A stretch of 51,151 nt of DNA from an uncultured Flavobacteriia bacterium (lineage in GTDB: Bacteria; Bacteroidota; Bacteroidia; Flavobacteriales_D; Crocinitomicaceae): the NCBI GenBank assembly GCA_937975705.1, contig CALJTX010000034.1, positions 1-51,151 on the forward strand, written 5' to 3'. Under the pieces are notes generated by a model. That model had not been told where the DNA came from. It searched no databases and saw nothing but the letters and a program-made list of their open reading frames with translations. Shown one piece after another: positions 1 through 9,415 of this stretch. A program made the position numbers and the translations under genes. The number at the start of each line of letters is the position of its first letter. Positions within the stretch are counted from its first letter, which is position 1.

Positions 1-2
1 TT

Positions 3-62
3 GGTGACTACCTATATAGTGCTGAATATACCTTTTCTAAAAATGAATTAAAACATTTTTAA
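3..62 (+). CDS. Possible C-terminal end of a gene cut by the window edge
   Basis: One forward frame is open from the window edge to a TAA at 60-62 and reads GDYLYSAEYTFSKNELKHF. Its composition looks protein-like, and it would converge on the T9SS gene that follows on the other strand. The piece is only 19 residues long and no domain can be recognised, so it may be a chance open frame. Confidence 0.3.
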   Translation, partial: GDYLYSAEYTFSKNELKHF

Positions 63-126
63 AAAGCTGGACGCTTGCGATCGTTCCTTATGTGCTTTGG
101 CTCTTCGTTGCAACGAGTTTAAACGC

Positions 127-1824
127 TTATATCTTTTTCAAGATGTAAGCCACTCCCAATTCTTTTACCTGCACCAAATAAACACCTGGCTCCATCTCAG
201 AAAGGTCAATTTGGGTTTGCGCATCGAAAGCCTGTTGCAAGATGAATTTACCTGAGATGCCATAAACAGCGACTGTCCCTTGTTCTATACCTTTGATAGA
301 AAAGCTGGTATTCGTCGGATTCGGATAAACCACTACCCCTTGCTGTGCGGGATTTTCTAGGCCAACAAAACCATTGATATTAAAGGTGGTGTTGGTAATG
401 ATGGCAGGGTTGAAATCGAAATAAATGTAAGCCGTGTTTTCGATAACTGAATTCAATGGCAAATTTGTATTTTCTTTGATGGAATAAGTGACATAGCCCT
501 GACTTGCATCCAAATTAGTGCTTGAAGGTTGCAATTGAATGCCGCTGAAACGAAAGACGATTTCTCTCGTGCTTGGATCAATGGTATAGCTCACAGGATG
601 TTTCGCATCAAGCAGTTTAAAGGTGGGTAAATTGAATTGCGGCGCAATGGTATCGCGAATGACCACATTCAGGGCTGGATAATTGCCATCGTTCTGAAAA
701 CGAACGGTATACCCCAGGGTCTCTTGCTCAAAAGGCATTAACATGGTGGGTTGGTGACATTGTTTGTCATTGGGATCATATGAGTTTAATACTACAGTAC
801 TAAATTCTGATTGATTATACTGCATATTCATTTCTCCTTGAGCAAGTACACTCACTGAAAAATTGAGAACAGTGCCAGCTGGTGTGTTCCCTGCAAAAGC
901 GCAAGGAAACGCATAGGTCATGCAGCCCGATAAATACGGATCGTAAATAGTGACGGTGTCATTTTGAAAAGTTGCACTTGGCAAATTGGTTAAATCCGGT
1001 GCAAGGCCAGCAGGCAAGGCAATTTTAACCACACTATTGGCCACATTTCCGCAAGACACATTGCATACCTGTACACTTACATTGCCACTTTGAACAGGTG
1101 CTAAAAATTGAAAAGCTGCTGCTGAAGTCACCTCTAAATCGGGAACGACACCATTGCCAAGGCAATTTAAAGTCATGTTCATCGGGACTCCTAAAGCCAT
1201 GCCACTCGGATCAAAAGCACTTATAACAAAATCGGGAGAAGTTTGTGTATAAGCGTGGTTTTGCAACCAACTACTGCTCACCCCCACGGTATAGGGTGTA
1301 TTATTCACATCCAATTCAGTATAGTAAGGGTTCCCGAATGAATTCTGCGGATAAATCGTCGTGACCACACCTGCGTTATCCGTGATATCATAAGGTACAT
1401 TTTGTAAAAAGTTACCACTCGGATTTAGCATTGAAATGACATTGAAGTAACCACAAGCGCTCGTATTGGCAATGACCCATTCAATCGTTGAACTACCTGC
1501 GAGTTGCCCACCTGCAGTTCCACTTGTAACTGTAACGAGCGCATTGTAAATTCCGGCCTGTGTGTAGTCGTGTTCAAAGATGTAGCAGTTCTGACTATTC
1601 GGCGCCGAAAAAACGATTTGAGAATTGGTTGTGCCATCGGCCCAATCTACCGTAATCTCTGCACCAGACTCAGGCAAAGCACCCGTTGTGGTACACACCG
1701 ACATATTGGAATGACAACCAATACCCGGAATAGAATTGTACAATAAATTAATGGCATTGACTTGCGCGTAAAGTGCATTTGCACTGATAATCAAGGCGCT
1801 AAGGAATAGTAAGACAGTTTTCAA
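127..1824 (-). CDS. Secreted T9SS cargo protein with DUF7619-like domain and type A sorting domain
   Basis: A 565-residue exported protein. Residues 1-20 form a signal peptide ending ALYAQ. The middle is beta-rich, with many Asn, Thr and Ser. Around residues 350-480 lies a conserved module beginning SYDPNDKQ and containing YTVRFQNDGN and IENTAYIYFDFNPAI, which is the DUF7619-type repeat domain common in Bacteroidota cell-surface proteins. The last 75 residues begin VVYPNPTNTSF and end in a Lys-Lys-Ile tail, the type A T9SS sorting domain. The protein should therefore pass the outer membrane by T9SS and be released or anchored to the surface. The start codon is TTG (complement of 1822-1824); an in-frame stop lies four codons further upstream, which fixes the start. 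Ligand and function are unknown. Confidence 0.85.
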   Translation of the reverse strand: MKTVLLFLSALIISANALYAQVNAINLLYNSIPGIGCHSNMSVCTTTGALPESGAEITVDWADGTTNSQIVFSAPNSQNCYIFEHDYTQAGIYNALVTVTSGTAGGQLAGSSTIEWVIANTSACGYFNVISMLNPSGNFLQNVPYDITDNAGVVTTIYPQNSFGNPYYTELDVNNTPYTVGVSSSWLQNHAYTQTSPDFVISAFDPSGMALGVPMNMTLNCLGNGVVPDLEVTSAAAFQFLAPVQSGNVSVQVCNVSCGNVANSVVKIALPAGLAPDLTNLPSATFQNDTVTIYDPYLSGCMTYAFPCAFAGNTPAGTVLNFSVSVLAQGEMNMQYNQSEFSTVVLNSYDPNDKQCHQPTMLMPFEQETLGYTVRFQNDGNYPALNVVIRDTIAPQFNLPTFKLLDAKHPVSYTIDPSTREIVFRFSGIQLQPSSTNLDASQGYVTYSIKENTNLPLNSVIENTAYIYFDFNPAIITNTTFNINGFVGLENPAQQGVVVYPNPTNTSFSIKGIEQGTVAVYGISGKFILQQAFDAQTQIDLSEMEPGVYLVQVKELGVAYILKKI

Positions 1825-1894
1825 AATAAGGAGTTTTTAAATGATTCCCTTCACTGACGTTGGCGTTTGAAAATTGGTTGCATTTAACCTGTTT

Positions 1895-2365
1895 TTACGT
1901 CAAACGCTCTACAATCTCCTTATGCTCAGGGTAAGCCAAAAGCAGTGTGTCGCGCGCGAAGAGTTCGAAATCGCTGAAATCGAAGCCGGGGGCAACGGCG
2001 CAGGAAACTAAGGAGAAGCTGTCTTTTGCTAGAACGGTGCTGCCGAAAATGGTGTCTTTGGGGATCCAGAGAAAGGGTTGCTGGCCTTTTGATAAATCGA
2101 GCCCGAGGTGGTGTTGCACGTGGCCGTGCTCAGAAAGTGTATGCACAATTAAAGGACCACCCGCATGAAAATACCAGAGTTCGTCGCTTTTGATGCGGTG
2201 AAATCTAGACACATTCTCTGAAGTCAACAAGAAATAGATGGATGTCAAGAGATTGCGTTCCTCGCCTTCTAATGAGCGCTCAGATCGATAGGTTTCTTTG
2301 TAGAATCCGCCTTCGGGGTGTGGCAAAAGATTTAATTCTTCAATGAGGTGTTGCATTTGTGTCAT
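1895..2365 (-). CDS. Cupin_5 (DUF985) family protein
   Basis: A 156-residue cytosolic protein of the DUF985 cupin family (Cupin_5). Recognisable parts are the N-terminal LIEELNLLPHPEGGFYKETY, the central strand IYFLLTSENVSRFHRIKSDE, WYFHAGGPL, and the late VAPGFDFSDFELF. These match the usual length and order of the family, whose members fold as a small beta barrel and are proposed sugar-nucleotide epimerase-like or metal-binding proteins; the substrate is not known. The ATG at 2365 was chosen over a TTG two codons upstream. It lies 18 bases downstream of the folE stop codon, so the two are probably co-transcribed. Family assignment is firm and function open. Confidence 0.85.
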   Translation of the reverse strand: MTQMQHLIEELNLLPHPEGGFYKETYRSERSLEGEERNLLTSIYFLLTSENVSRFHRIKSDELWYFHAGGPLIVHTLSEHGHVQHHLGLDLSKGQQPFLWIPKDTIFGSTVLAKDSFSLVSCAVAPGFDFSDFELFARDTLLLAYPEHKEIVERLT

Positions 2366-2383
2366 GCTCAAAAGTAAGCAATC

Positions 2384-3070
2384 TTATAACCCGATATATT
2401 TCAAAAACTCGTTTTTGGTCGCTTCGTTTTCAAATTTGCCACAGAAGTTTGCGGTAACCGTGCTGCTATTCACATCTTTTACGCCTCTTGAAGAAACACA
2501 GAGGTGTGTGGCGTCGATAACAACGGCAACATCTTCTGTTTCCAATACTTTTTTGAGGGCGTTGGTGATTTGCATGGTGAGGCGTTCTTGCACCTGCGGG
2601 CGCTTGGCAAAATGCTGCACTACCCTATTGATTTTAGACAAGCCAATTACCTTTCCGGAAGAAATGTAAGCTACGTGGGCTTTACCAATAATCGGCACGA
2701 AGTGGTGCTCGCAATTCGAGTAGAATAAAATATTCTTCTCGACAAGCATTTGGTTGTACTGATATTTGTTTTCGAAGAGTTTGATGTCTGGAAAGTTTGC
2801 AGGGTTGAGGCCGCTAAATATTTCTTTCACATACATTTTGGCAACGCGCTTTGGTGTGCCATTGAGGCTGTCGTCTGTGCGGTCTAGCCCGAGTAAATCC
2901 ATGATTTGACCAAAATGCTGGGCGATTTGTTCAATTTTTTGGTCGTCGGAAAGTACAAATGCGTCTGATCGGAGAGGTGTTTCTACGGAGGTACTCACGT
3001 GTTCGTCGCCCATTTCGTCGATGAGGATGTCAATTGTATCGTTTTTGACCTTGATACCGTTTTGTTTCAT
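2384..3070 (-). CDS. folE: GTP cyclohydrolase I
   Basis: GTP cyclohydrolase I (228 residues) converts GTP to 7,8-dihydroneopterin triphosphate plus formate, the first step of tetrahydrofolate (and pterin or queuosine-type) synthesis in the cytosol. The zinc-site residues are visible: Cys120 in SNCEHHF with His122 and His123, and Cys191 in THLCVSSRG. SKINRVV and FAKRPQVQERLT are the conserved substrate-pocket segments. The first 40 residues are a charged extension typical of type I enzymes. The gene is divergent from the secreted protein at 3211 across 140 bases, and probably heads a two-gene unit with the cupin gene. Confidence 0.97.
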   Translation of the reverse strand: MKQNGIKVKNDTIDILIDEMGDEHVSTSVETPLRSDAFVLSDDQKIEQIAQHFGQIMDLLGLDRTDDSLNGTPKRVAKMYVKEIFSGLNPANFPDIKLFENKYQYNQMLVEKNILFYSNCEHHFVPIIGKAHVAYISSGKVIGLSKINRVVQHFAKRPQVQERLTMQITNALKKVLETEDVAVVIDATHLCVSSRGVKDVNSSTVTANFCGKFENEATKNEFLKYIGL

Positions 3071-3210
3071 GTTTGAGTTTATTATTTAAACAAAATGATA
3101 GCGCTTATGTTCGAGCTCAATCGAAAAAATCATTTAACAAATTTTTAAGTTGATAATAAGCAACTATTCCTCCGATTTTCACGTCCTTTGCGGATACAAA
3201 AAATAATCAC

Positions 3211-4464
3211 GTGAAAAAATCCATCTTATTAGTGGCTATCGCCCTAGCTTTCAATTCTTTTGCACAATCTGTAAAAGGGGAGCAAATCACTTACACTTAT
3301 GTTAAGCTTCCGAGCAACCCTGTTCAGCCTAAGCCTACAGCTTACACCGCAACAGTTACTGCAGCTTACGAAGCTGAAAACCAAAAATTAATGGCGCAAT
3401 ACGAAGCGGACAAAGCACAAGCTGAGGCCGACTACCAACGCGAAATGGCTGACCTTCCTAACAAACAAAAGGCTGCCGACGACAAATTTGAGCGCGAGAC
3501 CAAAGCGTGGAATGAAAAATCTACCGCTTCTAAAATCATCGAAAAACAAGTCCTGAACGAGAACAACAAGCCTGTTAAAGACTACGTACCGCAACCATAC
3601 CGCCGCACTATCCCGATGCCCGTAATGAAAACAGCTTATGACTACAATTCATTGGCTTCTACTTACCTCTTCATTGACGGTTTGCAAAAAGGTGCTGCAA
3701 ACGCACTCAACTATACGGTTACGCTACAAGGATTCGAATCTACACCTGCTAAAATCGTCTCTGAAGTCAAAGATGAAGTATCGCGCAAAGATGGTGTTAG
3801 TACCACTACAAAGGTGACTTACTACCACATCGAATTCACTTACCGCCACGCCATGAGTTTCCGTGTCACCAACGCGATCAACCAAGAAATTTATGCCGCT
3901 GCTCCGGCAGAATTCACTGAATTTAAACTTTACAAAGGCACCGCTTCCAAAACACAACCTTCAATGGATGTAAGCGCTTTGCTCAAGCAAATGGAAGACA
4001 AATGCTTGCAAGACAACCTTAAAGTGATCAACCACATGGTCAATGACCGCATTGGATATGAGCGCACTGAAGAAACTTTCGAAATGTATTATGTGAAGTC
4101 TAAAAATGAGTCACACAATGACATCCAAGATGCGTTTAACGCCGCCAATCTCGGCTTTAAAATGCTCGGTACCAACGAAGCGCAAGGTGCCATGAAACTC
4201 AATGAAGCCATCACTATCTGGAACAAAGCACTTGAAGAGTCTGACATCGAAAACAAAAAAGCACGTATCGACAAAGACATCACCGTAGCCATTTACTTCA
4301 ATCTACTCGAGGCCTATTTCGCTTTGCGCAATACAGCTGCTGCAGACGAAATCCTCAAAACGATGGGCCGCATGGACATCTCTAACCGCGACAAAAAACA
4401 GCGTGAGGCGTATGAGCAAGCGTATATCGACCTCAAATTGCGCATGGCTGCAAACGGATTGTAA
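3211..4464 (+). CDS. Exported protein with coiled coil and C-terminal helical domain, function unknown
   Basis: A 417-residue protein with a signal peptide (residues 1-18, ending NSFAQ). Residues 48-110 are strongly charged and Ala/Glu/Lys-rich with heptad character, so a coiled coil is likely. A beta-rich middle (130-250) is followed by a helical C-terminal part (270-417) containing IQDAFNAANLGFKML and AIYFNLLEAYFALRNTAAAD, which resembles TPR-like helical pairs. I do not recognise a named family. The start codon is GTG at 3211. A near -7 element (TCCTTTG, 3184-3190) lies 20 bases upstream. It reads into the glycosidase gene with only 22 bases between, so co-transcription is possible. Probably periplasmic or outer-membrane associated. 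Confidence 0.8.
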   Translation: MKKSILLVAIALAFNSFAQSVKGEQITYTYVKLPSNPVQPKPTAYTATVTAAYEAENQKLMAQYEADKAQAEADYQREMADLPNKQKAADDKFERETKAWNEKSTASKIIEKQVLNENNKPVKDYVPQPYRRTIPMPVMKTAYDYNSLASTYLFIDGLQKGAANALNYTVTLQGFESTPAKIVSEVKDEVSRKDGVSTTTKVTYYHIEFTYRHAMSFRVTNAINQEIYAAAPAEFTEFKLYKGTASKTQPSMDVSALLKQMEDKCLQDNLKVINHMVNDRIGYERTEETFEMYYVKSKNESHNDIQDAFNAANLGFKMLGTNEAQGAMKLNEAITIWNKALEESDIENKKARIDKDITVAIYFNLLEAYFALRNTAAADEILKTMGRMDISNRDKKQREAYEQAYIDLKLRMAANGL

Positions 4465-4486
4465 GACTCCCGTATCTTCGTCCTAA

Positions 4487-7144
4487 ATGAAAATACTGCT
4501 GCTTTTTTTGTGTTTGAGTTTGGGGCTAAAGGCGCAGCTTTACAAAGACCCAAGCCAAAGTACCAACGCGCGTGTTGCCGACCTCCTTGGTCACATGACA
4601 CCAACAGAAAAAGCTTGGCAACTCTTTATGGTCCCTTCGGACTTTGATACCACTAAATGCCGTTTTACCGACGGCATTTTTGGTATACAATTGTTTGCTT
4701 CAGCACTTTCAGATCCCAATCAACAAATCCTGAACTATTCCAGTTCGAATACCAACCTTGAACTCATAGGGCGGGCCAATGCCATTCAAAAACACTTTAT
4801 TGAAAATACACGCCTTGGTATTCCCATTATCTTTTTTGACGAAGGCTTGCACGGATTGGTGCGCGCCCAGGCCACGAGCTTTCCGCAAGCAATTGGCCTA
4901 GCGGCTACTTTTGATCCGGAGCTCGTGAGCAGCGCGGCAGCGCATATTGCGCGCGAAGCGCGCCTGATTGGCGTACGGCAAGTATTGAGCCCTGTGCTCA
5001 ATTTGGCTACAGACGTACGCTGGGGCCGCACCGAAGAAACCTTCGGCGAAGACCCTTACCTTGCCAGCCAAATGGGCGTCGCCTTTGTGCGGCCCCTAGA
5101 AAGCGCCGGCGTGGTGTGTACGCCCAAACATTTTGTAGCCAACGTTGGCGCCGGCGGCCGCGACTCCTACCCGATTGGCCTCAGTGAACGCGCCCTTTAC
5201 ATGAGCCACTACCGCCCATTTATGGCTGCATTTGAGCAGGGAGGCGCCCGCTCTGTCATGACTGCATACAACTCACTAAACGGCTATTCGTCATCAAGTT
5301 CAGCTACATTACTTCAACAAACACTCAAATCAGATTGGCACTTCAAAGGCTTTGTCATTTCAGACGCCAATGCGGTGGGTGGCGCGCTGGTTTTGCACCG
5401 AACGGCTCAAGGTTATGGAGAAAGCGGTTTGGACGCGCTTAACGGCGGCTTAGATGTTATTTTCCAGACCGATTGCGCCCATTTTGAGCTCTTTGCACCC
5501 GGCTATTTTTCAGCAGCACTCGCGCAATCGCGCATCGATTCAGCAGTAGCCCGGGTCTTGCGCGTCAAGTTTGAACTTGGGCTATTTGAACAGCCTTACT
5601 TGGAAATTCCTAAGGAAAAAGAAATGCAAAAGTTGCTTACCGACGGATTCACCATCGCTCAACACTGCGCAGAAGCCTCCTTCGTTTTATTGAAAAATGA
5701 GCCACAAAAAGACCTTCAACCCATTTTACCACTTGCCAAGGACAGCAAAATTTTACTCCTTGGTGAAGCTGCCGCAGAAGTCAAACTAGGTGGCTACAGC
5801 GGAAAAGGTTATCAAAATGTAAGTATCAAAGATGGCTTGCAAGCAGCATTTGGACTCAAAAATGTCAGTTATTATGCGTTGCCTGAAAAACCTTGGGTAT
5901 CCAATGAAGTTGTACTCGGAACTCAAAATAAATGGTTTGAGATTCCCAACGGATTCAACGCCAATTATTTCAATAACCCAACACTGTCAGGAGCACCTGT
6001 ACTCAGCAGAACTGAAAATCAAATTGACTACCACTGGACACTCTATGGGCCAAGTGAGCTCACTGGCAATGGTTTTTACGCTGCGCGCTGGGAAGCTCAA
6101 TTGATTGGTAAGCAAAACACGACGCTCGAACTCGGTTTGACTGGCAACGATGGCTTTCGTTTGTACCTCAACGACACCCTCCGCATAGACCAATGGGAAA
6201 AACAAGGTTTTCACCAAAGAAAAGTAGCTATCGATGTCAAAGAAGGGCAACAGTATCAATTGCGCATTGAGTTTAGAGAACCACAAGGCAATGGCCGGAT
6301 CAAACTTTTTATTGAAGATCCTGACGCTGAATACAATCAGTTCTATGTAGAGATAGAAAAGGTTTTGGACAGCGATGTTGCGGTCATTGTGGCAGATTAC
6401 CCAGAAGGCGAATTCCAAGACCGCTCCTCCTTAGCACTTGCTCCTGCGCAAGTTACACTCATTAAAGAAATCAAGGCCTGCGGCATACCTGTTGTGGTGG
6501 TTCTTGTTGGGGGCAGTGCCGTCACCATGACAGAATGGCAAGACGACGCATCGGCAATCCTTTACAATTGGTACAGCGGAGAAGCCGGCGGCCTGGCACT
6601 CGCCAATATGCTCACAGGTAAAGTGAATCCGTCGGGCAAACTACCGTTCACCATTCCGCAGCACGAAGGCCAGCTACCTTTGAGCTATTGGCACGAAGCA
6701 ACGGGCCGCGGCGACGACTACGTCAATGGCAGCGGAGAACCCCTCTACCCTTTTGGGTATGGCCTGAGTTATACACAATTCGCATATAGCCTATTCAAAA
6801 TGGAGCAAAACAAATTCTCTTTGAATAACAGCGAAGACACGATCGCATTTTCTTTTCTTATTGAAAACACCGGTCAGTACGACGGCGCTGAGGCCATTCA
6901 GTTTTATATCAAACCCATCTACAGTAAGGAGACCTTGCCCGTCCAATACCTCATCGACACCAAAAAAGTTCAACTGAAAAAAGGTGAAACGATGGCTTTC
7001 ATCTCCTATAAAATTCCGCTGTCCAAGCTAGGTATTCCTACAGGGCCGAGCTCCACAGCTTACCCAACCCAATTTAGACTTCAAATCGGCAGCTCTTCCA
7101 AAGACATACGCCTCCAATCGCCAATCCTTCAAATTCAAAATTAA
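4487..7144 (+). CDS. Glycoside hydrolase family 3 (beta-glucosidase/xylosidase-like) with PA14 insert
   Basis: An 885-residue exported GH3 enzyme that hydrolyses non-reducing terminal beta-linked glucose or xylose from oligosaccharides by a retaining mechanism. A signal peptide covers about residues 1-16. The N-terminal barrel shows FFDEGLHG, VRWGRTEETFGEDPYL, TPKHFVAN and the nucleophile motif GFVISDANAV (Asp293). The second GH3 domain is interrupted at about 485-615 by a PA14 module (FNANYFNNP, then LELGLTGNDGFRLYLND), a carbohydrate-binding insert found in some BglX-like enzymes. After it come VVLVGGSAV and LPLSYWHE, then PLYPFGYGLSYTQF and a fibronectin type III-like C-terminus (790-880). 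There is no T9SS tail, so it is probably periplasmic. Its TAA overlaps the ATG of the next gene by one base, which indicates translational coupling. Exact substrate is not determinable. Confidence 0.93.
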   Translation: MKILLLFLCLSLGLKAQLYKDPSQSTNARVADLLGHMTPTEKAWQLFMVPSDFDTTKCRFTDGIFGIQLFASALSDPNQQILNYSSSNTNLELIGRANAIQKHFIENTRLGIPIIFFDEGLHGLVRAQATSFPQAIGLAATFDPELVSSAAAHIAREARLIGVRQVLSPVLNLATDVRWGRTEETFGEDPYLASQMGVAFVRPLESAGVVCTPKHFVANVGAGGRDSYPIGLSERALYMSHYRPFMAAFEQGGARSVMTAYNSLNGYSSSSSATLLQQTLKSDWHFKGFVISDANAVGGALVLHRTAQGYGESGLDALNGGLDVIFQTDCAHFELFAPGYFSAALAQSRIDSAVARVLRVKFELGLFEQPYLEIPKEKEMQKLLTDGFTIAQHCAEASFVLLKNEPQKDLQPILPLAKDSKILLLGEAAAEVKLGGYSGKGYQNVSIKDGLQAAFGLKNVSYYALPEKPWVSNEVVLGTQNKWFEIPNGFNANYFNNPTLSGAPVLSRTENQIDYHWTLYGPSELTGNGFYAARWEAQLIGKQNTTLELGLTGNDGFRLYLNDTLRIDQWEKQGFHQRKVAIDVKEGQQYQLRIEFREPQGNGRIKLFIEDPDAEYNQFYVEIEKVLDSDVAVIVADYPEGEFQDRSSLALAPAQVTLIKEIKACGIPVVVVLVGGSAVTMTEWQDDASAILYNWYSGEAGGLALANMLTGKVNPSGKLPFTIPQHEGQLPLSYWHEATGRGDDYVNGSGEPLYPFGYGLSYTQFAYSLFKMEQNKFSLNNSEDTIAFSFLIENTGQYDGAEAIQFYIKPIYSKETLPVQYLIDTKKVQLKKGETMAFISYKIPLSKLGIPTGPSSTAYPTQFRLQIGSSSKDIRLQSPILQIQN

Positions 7145-8376
7145 TGCGTCTCTTAATCCTTTCTTTTTCGCTCTTTCTTTCCAATATAATGCTAGGGCAA
7201 GATACGCTGCGCGCGCTTTTCATCGGCAATAGCTATATGGGGGTCAACAACTTGCCACAGATGGTGCAAGACCTCAGCAGCTCGCTCGGAGATGTGCTCA
7301 TTTATGACAGCAACACGCCAGGCGGTCAAACCTTTCAAATGCAGGCCAATAACCCTGTCAATTACCAAAAAATGGCAGCGCAAGAATGGGACTACATTAT
7401 TTTACAGGGCCAAAGTCAAGAGCCAAGCTTTCCATATGACCAAGTGAATAGCCAAACGCTACCTTACGCAGTGCAGTTGGCAGATAGCGCCAAAGCCATT
7501 CAACCTTGCAGCCAAGTCAATTTCTTTATGACTTGGGGGCGCCAAGACGGCGATTCGCAATGGGACTCCATCAACACCTTCGACAAAATGAACACACGCC
7601 TGCGCGACGCCTATTTGCGCATTGCCGATTCTGCCGACGCAGCAGTTTCTCCGGTTGGCGTAGCTTGGAAATACGTCCGTGACAACTACCCAGTAATCAA
7701 TTTATACCAACAAGACGGCTCCCACCCGAGTTTAACGGGCTCTTATTTGGCCGCCTGTGTATTTTATTCGGCGCTTTACCACAAACCAAGTACAGGCAGT
7801 GCCTACAATCCAGGAATTGACCACGCAGACGCTTTGCTGATCCAGCAAATTGCCAGCTCAATCGTTTTAGATAGCTTGCCCACATGGAAGTTAGTGCATC
7901 CGGATAGTACACTGCAGGCGAACGTGAGTTACTCAAGTATTCCTGGCGCAAGTTTATTGAGTTTCTCTGCCACTGCAAATCAAGACGCCAACTACACTTG
8001 GTATTTCCCAGACATGACCACAGAAATTGGCGCCAATGTGGGCTTTGAATACAATATTGGCACGTATCAAGTCATGCTCATCGCAGAAGGGCTTTGCGAT
8101 ACCGATACAGTACTCGTTGATGTCAATATTTCAAGTGCTGGTCTTTCTACACCTTGTGCTATACAATGGAAATGGATCAGCCCTGTTCAAATTGAAATCT
8201 ATAGCTCTTCAATGGTAGAGATTCAGGCAATAGACCTCATGGGTAAGGTCCTTGGATGTCAAAGCGAAACTATGCAGCAGGGCAGCAGAATTACCTTTGC
8301 TGCAAATACTTCTTTTTTAAGCATCCGTACACCAAACGAAACAATCACATTAAGGGTTCCTTACCTACTCAATTGA
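7144..8376 (+). CDS. Secreted SGNH/GDSL-type hydrolase with PKD-like domain
   Basis: A 410-residue exported hydrolase, probably an esterase or deacetylase acting on glycans. A signal peptide (1-19) is followed at once by the block I motif LFIGNSY with nucleophile Ser30, and later by the block V motif DGSHPSLTG (Asp191, His194). This completes an SGNH catalytic set; the N-terminus resembles DUF4886-type SGNH proteins. Residues 265-330 (YTWYFPDMTTEIG, FEYNIGTYQVMLIAEG) are a PKD-like beta domain. The last 60 residues (IQAIDLMGKVLG) resemble a degenerate T9SS sorting domain. It is coupled by the TAATG overlap to the GH3 gene, so the pair may act together on an acylated polysaccharide. Its 3' end overlaps the convergent TPR gene by 8 bases. 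Confidence 0.85.
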   Translation: MRLLILSFSLFLSNIMLGQDTLRALFIGNSYMGVNNLPQMVQDLSSSLGDVLIYDSNTPGGQTFQMQANNPVNYQKMAAQEWDYIILQGQSQEPSFPYDQVNSQTLPYAVQLADSAKAIQPCSQVNFFMTWGRQDGDSQWDSINTFDKMNTRLRDAYLRIADSADAAVSPVGVAWKYVRDNYPVINLYQQDGSHPSLTGSYLAACVFYSALYHKPSTGSAYNPGIDHADALLIQQIASSIVLDSLPTWKLVHPDSTLQANVSYSSIPGASLLSFSATANQDANYTWYFPDMTTEIGANVGFEYNIGTYQVMLIAEGLCDTDTVLVDVNISSAGLSTPCAIQWKWISPVQIEIYSSSMVEIQAIDLMGKVLGCQSETMQQGSRITFAANTSFLSIRTPNETITLRVPYLLN

Positions 8377-9415
8377 GCATTTTAGAACGCGAGAAGTATG
8401 TTGCTTCCGTGATCACGATCGGATTGGGATTGTACCATTTGACGAAATAACCAAAGTTGGTTTGGTTCTCTTTGCGCCATTTTTCGAACTGGTCGTTAGG
8501 CGCTTGACTAAACGCCCAGTAGTGGTAGCATTCAAAGAAGTTCATGTCGTCGATACTTTGCCAAAACTCAAAAAGTTGCACTGGAAACTGCTTGGCATAC
8601 TCACTTTGCAACCAATTTGTCATAAATGCTTTTCTGATGTTCAGCAAAGAAGCCACATTGATACTTGCTTTTTTATTGTTGAGTTGGTACTGCGCTGCGG
8701 CATTTGCAAGGGTAGATTCGAAAGCCATCGTAAACGGAGTCATGTCTTGAGCAAAACTTGTTCCGACGCCGTCTTTTCCAAATACAATAGCGTTTTGGTA
8801 GGTTTGGTACAAAATGGCGCTCATCTCGCGGGTGCGTTGGGTATTGCGCTCTAGATTGATGAAGATTTCACCGTAAATGACACCCCAGATTTCATTTTCA
8901 GAATTGCAATAAATGCGTGCCAAACGGTAATAGTTTGAAGGGTATTCCGGATCCATTTGAATGCCTTTTTCGTAATATGGAATCGCTTTCTCGGTTTCTC
9001 CTTTGATCAAAAAGATATTGCCAGACTCTACATACAAGCGGCCGCTGTGCGGAAAGCGCTCCATGCCTTTGGCGTAGGTTGCCAAGGCTTCGTCTGAGTT
9101 GCCCATGATATCTTGACTGTTGCCAATCATTTGCCAAAGCTGATCAGTGGCCTCGGGATGGTCGGTTTGGGTTTGCATAATTTGTACCGCCTTCGCGTAA
9201 TCCTTTTGCATGTAGTAGCTATAAGCATATTCGTACCAAGCGTCGTAATTGGTAGAATCTTGCTTCAAAACGCCCTCTAAAATGACACGGCTCTGCGAAA
9301 AATTGCCGGCGTCCATTTCTTTGATGGCTTCATTGATTTCTTGACTCGCAGGATTTTCTTGTGCAAAAACCTGTAAAAAGCCAACTGTAAAGAGGAGGGT
9401 AAAAATGAATTTCAT
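8369..9415 (-). CDS. Exported tetratricopeptide-repeat protein
   Basis: A 348-residue protein with a signal peptide (1-18, ending VFAQ) followed by at least four TPR units between about residues 25 and 180. The typical spacing is seen in NYDAWYEYAYSYYMQKDYAKA, GNSDEALATYAKGMERFP and GETEKAIPYYEKGIQMDPEY. The C-terminal half is helical, with no recognised motif, and ends IVITEATYFSRSKMLN. TPRs mediate protein contacts, so a periplasmic scaffold role is plausible. The start ATG at 9415 overlaps the stop of the upstream gene by 4 bases, and that gene overlaps the MORN gene before it, so three exported proteins are translationally coupled. Function unknown. Confidence 0.82.
   Translation of the reverse strand: MKFIFTLLFTVGFLQVFAQENPASQEINEAIKEMDAGNFSQSRVILEGVLKQDSTNYDAWYEYAYSYYMQKDYAKAVQIMQTQTDHPEATDQLWQMIGNSQDIMGNSDEALATYAKGMERFPHSGRLYVESGNIFLIKGETEKAIPYYEKGIQMDPEYPSNYYRLARIYCNSENEIWGVIYGEIFINLERNTQRTREMSAILYQTYQNAIVFGKDGVGTSFAQDMTPFTMAFESTLANAAAQYQLNNKKASINVASLLNIRKAFMTNWLQSEYAKQFPVQLFEFWQSIDDMNFFECYHYWAFSQAPNDQFEKWRKENQTNFGYFVKWYNPNPIVITEATYFSRSKMLN

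Noticed and set aside
105..116. Perfect palindrome TCGTTGCAACGA as a terminator
   Set aside because: It has no loop and no T-run; it may be a chance palindrome in a convergent gap.
1525..1536. TGTAACTGTAAC as a further operator
   Set aside because: It is a direct, not inverted, repeat inside a coding region and has no -7 element at the common spacing.
1863..1914. Inverted GCGTTTGA/TCAAACGC as a terminator of the cupin gene
   Set aside because: The loop is very long, the stem short, and no T-run follows.
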